A DNA stretch of 64,000 nucleotides from Flavobacterium collinsii (GTDB lineage: Bacteria > Bacteroidota > Bacteroidia > Flavobacteriales > Flavobacteriaceae), in assembly GCF_902804485.1 (NCBI RefSeq), contig NZ_CADCST010000098.1, positions 1 to 64,000 of the forward strand, given 5' to 3'. Within the stretch, counting starts at the first letter, position 1. Each line of letters opens with the position of its first letter. This document shows, piece by piece, positions 1 to 6,377 of the stretch. A program made the position numbers and the translations under genes. The notes under the pieces are model-generated. The model was not told the DNA's origin and did not search any database. It saw only the letters and a list, made by a program, of their open reading frames with translations.

Positions 1-158
1 GCATAGATTTCTAAACCTTTATTTTCCTGACAATATTTTAGAGCATTTATCAAAATATTTTTTTGATTTAGTCTTGTAAATATATCTATCCATCCTACAG
101 CAGTTATAGTTATAAAATATGCTTCCTCGGTCGTTGTTGCTTTGTATTTTGTAGACAT
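1..158 (-). CDS. REP-associated tyrosine transposase (IS200-like), 5' part only
   Basis: This is the N-terminal 52 codons of a gene that runs off the left window edge. The protein starts MSTKYKATTTEEAYFITITA and continues through GWIDIFTRLNQ to YCQENKGLEIY, the usual opening of Y1-type single-strand transposases of the RAYT group (IS200/IS605-related) in Bacteroidota. The HUH motif and catalytic tyrosine would lie outside the window, so activity cannot be judged. The start ATG is at 156-158. RAYTs are usually single-copy chromosomal genes that process nearby REP palindromes, and such a palindrome lies just upstream (233-367). Assignment rests on recognition of this conserved N-terminus. Confidence 0.8.
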   Translation of the reverse strand, partial: MSTKYKATTTEEAYFITITAVGWIDIFTRLNQKNILINALKYCQENKGLEIY

Positions 159-232
159 TATCTTTTTTCTTACAAAAATAAAAAATATGACGAGAAATTT
201 TACTTTTTATTTGTGGGAGGTTCAAGGAATAA

Positions 233-367
233 CTTTGTGGGCACAGATTACAAATCTGCGCTATCGTTGCGAAAATATAGCTACGTAAGCAAGACTCACA
301 CGAAATATCTTATATTTGAATCATAAAACTTAAGCCTCGATAGCCCGGATTTGCCGTGCGCACAAAG
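233..367. repeat. REP-like inverted repeat upstream of the RAYT gene
   Basis: Two arms face each other: 233-266 and 338-367. The reverse complement of the second arm matches the first over CTTTGTG-GCAC-G, CAAATC-G and GCTATCG, with a few substitutions and a short gap. The first arm also contains its own hairpin (CAGATT/AATCTG). A third fragment resembling the arm (GCGGGCACGGATC) is seen near 407-419. This arrangement of paired palindromes next to a Y1 transposase is what is known for REP/BIME elements. The remainder of the 159-468 gap shows no gene. Confidence 0.65.
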
Positions 368-468
368 ATTGGCTTTTTTTTAATGATTTCTATTGCGTCT
401 TACTGTTGCGGGCACGGATCTTCTAACTAAAATTTTACAAATTGAATACACTCATTAATAATCTACTA

Positions 469-849
469 ATGAAAATAGAAATTAATAAAAAGTACCAGTC
501 AGGTTTAATCGCAAATACTGACCTTCATGCTGGGGGTTTGTTTTTTTGTATAATCTACCAAAATCAACTAGAGTTTTTTGAGAATGGTAAAGTTGAGCTA
601 ACAAAAAAGATCGTTGATGCCTTTCGCCCTATGGATGAGCACGATGTTAAACATTTACAAAATTATAAGATTGTTGGAGACTACTCCTTTAATGATAGAG
701 GATATTTGGTTTGTAAGTTTGAGGATTTATTTTGGACATTTACCGGATTGTCTACCGAAAAAGATAGTTCAATTATTCCCTTTAACATTTATGATAGTCG
801 CTTACTAAATAGTTGGGGAGAAGTTTATAAACTTGAAGAAATTATTTAG
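469..849 (+). CDS. hypothetical protein, 126 aa
   Basis: I do not recognise a family. The frame is open from a TTG at 442, but the ATG at 469 (protein starting MKIEINKKYQ) is the more likely start. The protein is soluble-looking, with no signal peptide or membrane segment, and rich in aromatic residues in its second half (EDLFWTFTGL). It stands alone between two repeat elements (233-367 and 874-905), which suggests an accessory cargo gene. Function is unknown. Confidence 0.55.
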   Translation: MKIEINKKYQSGLIANTDLHAGGLFFCIIYQNQLEFFENGKVELTKKIVDAFRPMDEHDVKHLQNYKIVGDYSFNDRGYLVCKFEDLFWTFTGLSTEKDSSIIPFNIYDSRLLNSWGEVYKLEEII

Positions 850-873
850 TGACAGCGGTTTTCAAATATTATT

Positions 874-905
874 CCCCGCTGGCACAAGTGAAACGCTCGC
901 GCCAG
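874..905. repeat. GC-rich palindromic intergenic repeat, copy 1
   Basis: The sequence CCCCGCTGGCACAAGTG followed by CGCTCGCGCCAG forms an imperfect hairpin (CTGGC...GCCAG outer stem) in otherwise AT-rich DNA. The same consensus recurs at 1473-1507. It separates two unrelated hypothetical genes and contains no reading frame. Confidence 0.6.
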
Positions 906-957
906 GAAAAGTCTATTTTTTTTAAAAATTCTAAAAATCAAACAAAAACAACTCAAA

Positions 958-1467
958 ATGAAAATCTTAAAAACCTTATTTATCTTAGCATTCTTAACAT
1001 TCTTATCCTGCAAAAAAGAAGACAAATCATTTGAAACTCCCGAAAAAGTGGCTGCCCACACATTGGAAGTTCTTAAAAATATCGATAAAAAAACTAACGA
1101 AGAATTCCTGCAAGAAGTAATGACCTATCAGGAGCTTAAAGATTTGGCCAATAACCCAAATGCTAAACTTGGTGAAATTGTAAAAAGCAAGTTCGAATCT
1201 GTATCACAGGAAGCGTTTACAGATACTTCAATAAGAGATTTTAATGATATTAAAGAAACTGGTAAAACTTATAATATTGACTGGAGTTCTATAACATTTT
1301 CTGAGTTTAAACATTTGGTTATTGAATTTGGCAATATGAAAGGTTTAAGAGTAGAAACATATTTCAAAAATAAAGACGGTCAAATTTACTTTGTGAAATC
1401 ACAATCATTTTATGATGGAAAAGGCTATAGAATCGTAAAATTAGCCGAAATAGTACCAAAAAGGTAA
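958..1467 (+). CDS. hypothetical lipoprotein, 169 aa
   Basis: The N-terminus has a short hydrophobic stretch ending in a lipobox (LTFLSC, cysteine at residue 18) followed by KKED, so the mature protein is probably a membrane-anchored lipoprotein. The acidic/positive residues after Cys fit the outer-membrane lipoproteins of this phylum. The rest is a mixed helix/strand domain ending YRIVKLAEIVPKR. I do not recognise the family. It sits between two copies of the GC-rich palindrome, so it is probably transcribed alone. Start ATG is clear because the signal peptide begins there. Confidence 0.75.
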   Translation: MKILKTLFILAFLTFLSCKKEDKSFETPEKVAAHTLEVLKNIDKKTNEEFLQEVMTYQELKDLANNPNAKLGEIVKSKFESVSQEAFTDTSIRDFNDIKETGKTYNIDWSSITFSEFKHLVIEFGNMKGLRVETYFKNKDGQIYFVKSQSFYDGKGYRIVKLAEIVPKR

Positions 1468-1472
1468 TTGAA

Positions 1473-1507
1473 CCCCCGCTGGCACGAATGTCCCGCTCGT
1501 GCACGCA
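1473..1507. repeat. GC-rich palindromic intergenic repeat, copy 2
   Basis: Starts six bases after the stop codon of the lipoprotein gene. It reads CCCCCGCTGGCACGAATG, then CCCGCTCGTGCACG, with a perfect GCACGA/TCGTGC stem. It shares the CCCCGCTGGCAC-A-TG...CGCTCG core with 874-905. A possible decayed third copy is CTGGTGCGAGC near 3098-3128. Confidence 0.6.
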
Positions 1508-1527
1508 ATTTTACACTTTTTCCTCTT

Positions 1528-1863
1528 TTATAAATCCCCCTTCAAATAAACCTTATGCAAATCATCCAGCAGTTCCATTTCTTCTTCTGGTAAAAGTTGC
1601 AGGGCAATTTCCAGTAAAGTCATTACATGAATATCTGAAACCGATACAATACTTGACAAATTTCTGGCATCATCATTAAGCAAAATAATACTTGCTTTAA
1701 GTAAATCTGAGACCATTAGATTTAATTCGTTGTAACCCGATACTTTTAACGGTATGCTAAACGAATTATCACTATAATTTTCCGGTTTTAATTTGTTGAA
1801 TTTATTTCTTCTATTCATTGATTCTAAAAATTCTAAGACTTGTTTTTTATGTTGCATTTCCAT
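1528..1863 (-). CDS. hypothetical protein, 111 aa
   Basis: Small soluble protein without signal peptide or membrane segment. The C-terminal half is a helix rich in Leu and Glu (LLEIALQLLPEEEMELLDDLHK), amphipathic and possibly a protein-protein interface. Its family was not recognised. It is convergent with the upstream lipoprotein gene, and its 3' end lies only about 20 bases from the palindrome at 1473-1507. Codon use looks like that of a real gene of this genome, but with no homologue recalled the call is moderate. Confidence 0.6.
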   Translation of the reverse strand: MEMQHKKQVLEFLESMNRRNKFNKLKPENYSDNSFSIPLKVSGYNELNLMVSDLLKASIILLNDDARNLSSIVSVSDIHVMTLLEIALQLLPEEEMELLDDLHKVYLKGDL

Positions 1864-2005
1864 GATTTATTATTGTTTTTCTTCGGAACCAAATTAGAAA
1901 TAACAGATTACTTTTAAGTGATTGTAAACAACCGGTTGTATTCAACCTATTGTTTTAAAACTATTTGCAAACTTTTTTTCAATTCAAAATCTATAAGAGA
2001 TATCA

Positions 2006-2013
2006 TATATTTG
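2006..2013 (+). promoter_or_regulatory. probable -7 box for the 2078 gene
   Basis: TATATTTG matches the Bacteroidota -7 consensus TAnnTTTG exactly and lies 65 bases before the ATG at 2078. No good TTTG -33 element was found at the usual distance, so this is a half-supported promoter. Confidence 0.4.
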
Positions 2014-2077
2014 TTAGCGACAAATCTTCCGAAAATCAATTGTGAAGAAATAGCGTTCCCGAACAAAATACACGACC

Positions 2078-2620
2078 ATGCATTTGAATACAAATAAGAA
2101 CATTGAAGAGCAGATAGAAAATCTAACAATAAGTTTACTTGAGATGGTAAATCTTTATTGTTGGAATGATATATCAGAAAATCTCGTTTATATTCTTTCA
2201 GATATTTCAAAAGTAGAAGGCGAAAACTTTTTTATTCAGCGCAGGAATAAAAATAAGCTCAATAAAAATACAAAACCTAAAAATTTTAATGAAGCAATTT
2301 TAGATCTTAAAGAAATTTATGATTCAATTTATGACATTAATCTATATGTTTACAAAGCTGAAAAACATCAAACAATTATTGATATCAGATATTTTCCTAA
2401 AAGCGAACTTGATCCCGATCATTTAAAAACGGTGGTTAACAACACGCCAATGTTGCATTGCAAAATAGCCCATCCTCCCTATTTCAAAAACGAGGAAAAG
2501 AAATTTGATGTCAATTGGGAATTAGGTGGAATAAACTACCATTGGAATATGTTTTGGTGGAAAGCAAACTATAAATGGCACAGACACATTACTTCTTCAG
2601 GCAGTTCGAATAAAAGTTAA
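2078..2620 (+). CDS. hypothetical protein, 180 aa
   Basis: Unrecognised protein. The first third is helical (IEEQIENLTISLLEMVNLY), the middle has IDIRYFPKSELDPDH, and the C-terminus is strikingly rich in Trp, His and Tyr (GINYHWNMFWWKANYKWHRH). There is no signal peptide. A TAnnTTTG box lies 65 bases upstream and the gene is followed by a noncoding stretch, so it is probably monocistronic. An immunity protein or small phage-derived protein is conceivable, but nothing in the sequence decides this. Confidence 0.65.
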   Translation: MHLNTNKNIEEQIENLTISLLEMVNLYCWNDISENLVYILSDISKVEGENFFIQRRNKNKLNKNTKPKNFNEAILDLKEIYDSIYDINLYVYKAEKHQTIIDIRYFPKSELDPDHLKTVVNNTPMLHCKIAHPPYFKNEEKKFDVNWELGGINYHWNMFWWKANYKWHRHITSSGSSNKS

Positions 2621-2717
2621 ACAATTAAAAATTTCGGTTGAACCACACGCTCCGAAGTGTTCTTTCTTAAAAGCAACTAGCTTCGCACAACAATTTAATT
2701 TAAATTTTAAAATATAT

Positions 2718-2747
2718 TTTGAAATCAAATTAAATATAATATCTTTG
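2718..2747 (+). promoter_or_regulatory. strong Bacteroidota-type promoter
   Basis: A -33 TTTG (2718-2721) and a -7 TATCTTTG (2740-2747) are separated by 18 bases, an excellent match to the TTTG / TAnnTTTG consensus. Transcription should start near 2754. The only things downstream before a terminator are a ~95-base leader and a 25-codon ORF (2851-2928). Confidence 0.75.
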
Positions 2748-2850
2748 CACCTTTAAAATTCTGTTGCATCCTGGAGTTTTAGAAAGAGGGCATAAGTTGA
2801 AGCAGCTAAATTTATGCAGAAAGATCTGAAAACTTATTAATTTCAATACT

Positions 2851-2928
2851 ATGAAATTTTTTAAGAAAAAGTATCGATGGATTTGGCAACTATTGATCAA
2901 CGTTTTAATATTTTTACTATCAAATTAG
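2851..2928 (+). CDS. 25-residue basic-hydrophobic peptide
   Basis: The peptide begins MKFFKKKYRWIWQLL and ends LIFLLSN: a strongly basic start, three aromatic residues, then one short hydrophobic helix. It is the only ORF in a compact unit bounded by a near-consensus promoter (2718-2747) and an intrinsic terminator (2966-2994). The basic-then-hydrophobic layout with an early Trp resembles the tiny 'smalltalk'-type proteins annotated in Bacteroides and also type I toxins; neither identification can be made from sequence alone. The alternative is that the transcript is a small RNA and the ORF is incidental. Confidence 0.55.
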   Translation: MKFFKKKYRWIWQLLINVLIFLLSN

Positions 2929-2965
2929 CATACTACTAATACTTAAATGGATTAGATTAAAAAAG

Positions 2966-2994
2966 AAAACCTCATCAGAAATGATGAGGTTTTT
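2966..2994 (+). terminator. intrinsic terminator of the small-peptide unit
   Basis: An 8-bp perfect stem CCTCATCA/TGATGAGG (2970-2977 / 2982-2989) with a GAAA loop is followed by TTTTT. It ends the short transcript that begins at the promoter at 2718-2747. Confidence 0.85.
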
Positions 2995-2996
2995 AT

Positions 2997-3307
2997 ATTT
3001 TTTGGAATTCCCTCTCTACAAGCTGTCCCCAAATCATACAAGTTTACATTCTCAATCCCACTTCCGAGATGTTTTAAAAGCCGCACAAATTCCTCTACTG
3101 GTGCGAGCTTCCTCCTCATGAACACAGGCAAAATAACCTAAAAAGAATATCGCTTCAATCAGGATTGTGGAAATTGATTCAAAAGTTCAATTACGGATTT
3201 CCGTAAAATACCTGAATCATAAGAAGTTAGTTTTGGATAAATATTTACAAAGACATTTTTTAAACTTATTTAAATCCTCAAACAATAAAAAACTAATACC
3301 ACAAAAC
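2997..3307. other. noncoding gap before the PLD-like gene
   Basis: No convincing gene is seen here. A frame is open from a GTG at 3167 into the PLD-like gene, but the residues it adds look unlike the domain. CTGGTGCGAGC at 3098 may be a decayed member of the GC-rich palindrome family at 874 and 1473. No good TAnnTTTG promoter was found, so the promoter of the two-gene operon is not located. Confidence 0.4.
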
Positions 3308-5203
3308 ATGAATGATCTTATAACAAACGGAAGTGAAATTAAACTAAGAATTATTTCTGAAATAAACAATGCTAAAGAATGCATCTATATTGCAATGGCT
3401 TGGTTTACTGACAGAGATATTGCAATGGCAATCATTGAAGCAAAAAACAAAAATGTACTTGTTGATGTCATTCTTTCTTCAAATCTTCAAAACGAAACTG
3501 TAAAATTAATGCTAAAAGGTGCAGACATAAGTGTTCACGCTTTTGAAACAGGAGACACTAGAGGTGTAATGAATCATAAATTTTGTCTCATAGACAATAA
3601 AATTTCAATTAACGGTTCGTACAATTATTCTATCAATGCAAGCCACAATAACGTTGAAAATATTCAAGTCTCGGATGACATTGCGACTTACTCTAACTTC
3701 TTATCAGAATTTGAGCGTTTAAAATATAATATTGATCACAATATTGGTATAAATATTAACGTCTCCCCACCTCTTCCCATTCCACAAGTTCAAGCACCAC
3801 AGTCTATAAATATTATAGACACTTTTTCGCAACAGTTGCATAATCTTGTTTATTCGGCTGCACACATTAGCACGGAAGAATACAAAAAGAAAGGATATGA
3901 AAATTCAAAAGAAAGTAACGGAAGTATTGATATTTTCAGAACCGAATATCTCACTATCAAAGAGGAAATTAAAACTTATGCAACCGACGACGGTTTAAAC
4001 AATAAAAAAAACATCTTAACTTCTAACATCACAAACGCCTTTGAAAGAACAAAAGAAAATCTGGAAATAGAGAAACAAGATAAAATAATACTTGAGAAAC
4101 GAAATAATGAACTTGAGAAGCGACAAGTTAAAGATAAAATAACCGAATTAAAACAAGAGAAATCGATTCTAGAATCAGGCAACCAAAATACTGGCGAAAA
4201 AGGATTATTGCAAATCAATAAGGAAGTTGAAAAAAACAAACTTGAAAGAAGAGCATTGGAACAATCTTTCATAATAAAAAAGTTTTGGACGATTGGTAAT
4301 ATACTAGTACTATTTGCATTAGGCGTGTTTGTTTTTTATCTATCAATCTTTTTTGCTTCAGCTATTTATAAAGTGTTTTTTGAAAGTAATGCAATCCGTG
4401 ATTCTTTACAAGCTGGAATAACTCCAGGAATTCCACAACTTGTTGATGCAAATGCCATAATTAAAATATTTAAGCAACAAGGTCCTTTATTCGGATTTAT
4501 TGCTGCACTTTTCTTTCTTATTCCGATTTTATTGTCAAATCTAAAAATTCTCGGAAGTGAAAATAAGATTGTAAATAATCTTTTGTTTTGGGTTGGCTTA
4601 ATAATATTTGACTTGGTAGTCTCAACTATGGTAGCATTCAATACAGACGAAATAAAAGGTTTATTAGTGGGAAGAGAATCAAAAATGCAAATTTGGGAGG
4701 TTGTACATCGTGGCGAGTTTTATTTGATTTTTGCATTTGGAATGTTTCCTCTGATACTTACACATTTTCTAATTGATTTTATAATCAATGCCTATAAAAA
4801 GTCGCAAAGAGAAATTGTTGATGCTGAAAAAAACAGAAAAATTCAATTTTTGGATGAAGAAATGCTGGAATTAAACGCAGATAAAGAATCACTTACGAGC
4901 AAAGTCAAAGAAAATGAAGATTTGACTAATGAAAATAACGCTAAAATTCTGAAGTTGGAAACAGAAATAAATAATTCTGAAAATCAAATTGAACATAAAT
5001 ATACCGAATTACAAAAACAAATTAAGATCATATTTGATGACCTTAATGCCAAAATAGTAAGCGGTAAACTCTTTACAGATGTAATCTTCGACAGTGTCAT
5101 TGCGGCCTATAAATCAGGCTTTATAGAGCATCTTCCAAAGTATTACGCTACAGATGAAGTAGCAAACAGAGTCAAAGAAATAGAACAAACAACAATAATA
5201 TAA
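3308..5203 (+). CDS. PLD-like, four-helix membrane, coiled-coil protein
   Basis: Residue numbers use the ATG at 3308 (631 aa); a GTG at 3167 would add 47 residues that fit no domain. Residues 1-145 are a phospholipase D-like nuclease/transferase domain: SEINNAKECIYIAMAWFTD, then a single active-site segment NHKFCLID followed by NGSYNYS and the Asn-rich strand. The usual HxKx4D motif reads N-H-K-x4-D here, so the histidine is displaced by one position. A long coiled coil (about 230-320) follows, then four predicted membrane helices (FWTIGNILVLFALGVFVF onward to about 540) and a second Glu/Lys-rich coiled coil. One motif per chain implies dimerisation. The next gene starts seven bases later and encodes a lipoprotein, so the pair is one operon. 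Function is not known. Confidence 0.8.
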   Translation: MNDLITNGSEIKLRIISEINNAKECIYIAMAWFTDRDIAMAIIEAKNKNVLVDVILSSNLQNETVKLMLKGADISVHAFETGDTRGVMNHKFCLIDNKISINGSYNYSINASHNNVENIQVSDDIATYSNFLSEFERLKYNIDHNIGININVSPPLPIPQVQAPQSINIIDTFSQQLHNLVYSAAHISTEEYKKKGYENSKESNGSIDIFRTEYLTIKEEIKTYATDDGLNNKKNILTSNITNAFERTKENLEIEKQDKIILEKRNNELEKRQVKDKITELKQEKSILESGNQNTGEKGLLQINKEVEKNKLERRALEQSFIIKKFWTIGNILVLFALGVFVFYLSIFFASAIYKVFFESNAIRDSLQAGITPGIPQLVDANAIIKIFKQQGPLFGFIAALFFLIPILLSNLKILGSENKIVNNLLFWVGLIIFDLVVSTMVAFNTDEIKGLLVGRESKMQIWEVVHRGEFYLIFAFGMFPLILTHFLIDFIINAYKKSQREIVDAEKNRKIQFLDEEMLELNADKESLTSKVKENEDLTNENNAKILKLETEINNSENQIEHKYTELQKQIKIIFDDLNAKIVSGKLFTDVIFDSVIAAYKSGFIEHLPKYYATDEVANRVKEIEQTTII

Positions 5204-5209
5204 TAGCTC

Positions 5210-6082
5210 ATGAAAAAAAACATACTCCTTTGTTCTGCTTTACTTATGTTATTATCATGTACTCAGGAACATAAAAAAACGCAACTTCTCTACCAAAATA
5301 TAGTCATTATTTCAGATCTATCAAGTCGCATAAACAATAAGCCATGTAAAGATATAGATGAAATTCATAAAATACTTCATTTTTTTAAAACTGAATGTGT
5401 TAAACCTGGCGAAAAAATTGGGGATCAGTCATCTATCTCCTTTTCTCCATTTTCAGAGAAAACTATTACATCTATTGATATAGGCAAAATTAAAGGTTTC
5501 AAAGAAAAACAACGTTTTATAAATTCTACAGAAGAATACAGAAACAAGGGATTGGAACAAAAATTACTTGATTTTCAAAGAGATGTCAAATTCACCTATA
5601 CAAACACACACAATGACGGATTAGACTTAATTAGTATTTTAAGTGAAAAAATTGCAAACGAACCGATCACTAAAAAAGATACTATTTTAACTGATGGTAT
5701 AGATACCACATTAGTGAAGTACAACAACCATCTTTATGTTTTCACAGATGGCTATTTAGAATACATCGACAACAAAAGAAATAGTCAATTCTATTTTAGC
5801 AATTCTGAAATAGACAAAGTAAGGCAATTTTGTAAAACTAATAATGTTGATATATCCAAAGCCCTCGAAATAAATAGTTCGTTATCCTTGCCACCTAATA
5901 AAAGTATTAAAAATCAATACATCAATCTTCATGTACTAGAAACGCACGAAAGAGATAAAAATGATAAATTACAATCTTACAAGTATCCTAAAGGACAAAG
6001 AGATAATGAAATTCTACAAGCTGTATGGAAAAAATGGGCAATGGAAAGCGGTTTTAAAAGTTTTGAATGGAAAAAATATTAA
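5210..6082 (+). CDS. vWA-like lipoprotein, partner of the PLD-like protein
   Basis: A lipobox (MLLSC, cysteine 17) marks a lipoprotein of 290 aa. The mature part opens with NIVIISDLSSRIN, a strand followed by D-x-S, and later has LYVFTDGYLEY, the strand-T-D-G signature. Together these resemble the MIDAS metal site of a von Willebrand A fold, though the third Ser of DxSxS is Arg. The region between is charged and variable. Only six bases separate it from the PLD-like membrane gene, so both are almost certainly co-translated and act at the envelope. The vWA call is by motif pattern, not by recalled homologue. Confidence 0.7.
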   Translation: MKKNILLCSALLMLLSCTQEHKKTQLLYQNIVIISDLSSRINNKPCKDIDEIHKILHFFKTECVKPGEKIGDQSSISFSPFSEKTITSIDIGKIKGFKEKQRFINSTEEYRNKGLEQKLLDFQRDVKFTYTNTHNDGLDLISILSEKIANEPITKKDTILTDGIDTTLVKYNNHLYVFTDGYLEYIDNKRNSQFYFSNSEIDKVRQFCKTNNVDISKALEINSSLSLPPNKSIKNQYINLHVLETHERDKNDKLQSYKYPKGQRDNEILQAVWKKWAMESGFKSFEWKKY

Positions 6083-6260
6083 GAAAAACTCATAAAAAAG
6101 TATTCGAATATTTGAGCTACAATAGCGCAAATCCATTCAGAGAATTCTCCCGACTTTAAACTTACTCTAATCAATCACCAAGAAAAGTAAAACTATTTTA
6201 AACGGAATATAGTAACCAGGTACGAAGTCAAGAGGCTTCGTACCTGAAATACCCAAAAAC

Positions 6261-6350
6261 TGTCTGTAAAATGAGTTCATATTTATAATACCGAACTCCT
6301 GTACCATAATATAAAACCTCCAGGCCCTTTATTCACTACATATTTGTATT
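6261..6350. repeat. ~90 bp direct repeat, copy 1 (promoter-containing)
   Basis: This stretch upstream of the 6378 gene matches 8850-8940 downstream of it. Shared landmarks in order are CTG-AAAATGAGT, ATAATA-CGAACTCCTG, CTCCAGGC--TTTATT and CACATATTTGTA (CTACATATTTGTA in this copy). The last block contains CATATTTG, close to a -7 box, 32 bases before the ATG at 6378, so the repeat probably carries the gene's promoter and perhaps an operator. Confidence 0.65.
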
Positions 6351-6377
6351 CATTTTAAAAATTAAAAAAACGCAAAT

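Noticed and set aside
1947..2210. 87-codon minus-strand ORF
   Set aside because: It overlaps the 2078 gene antisense, shows no family features and has no promoter; a shadow frame.
3308..6082. Prophage or known defence system
   Set aside because: No integrase, capsid, Cas, restriction or abortive-infection signature was seen nearby; the two-gene unit is left as uncharacterised.
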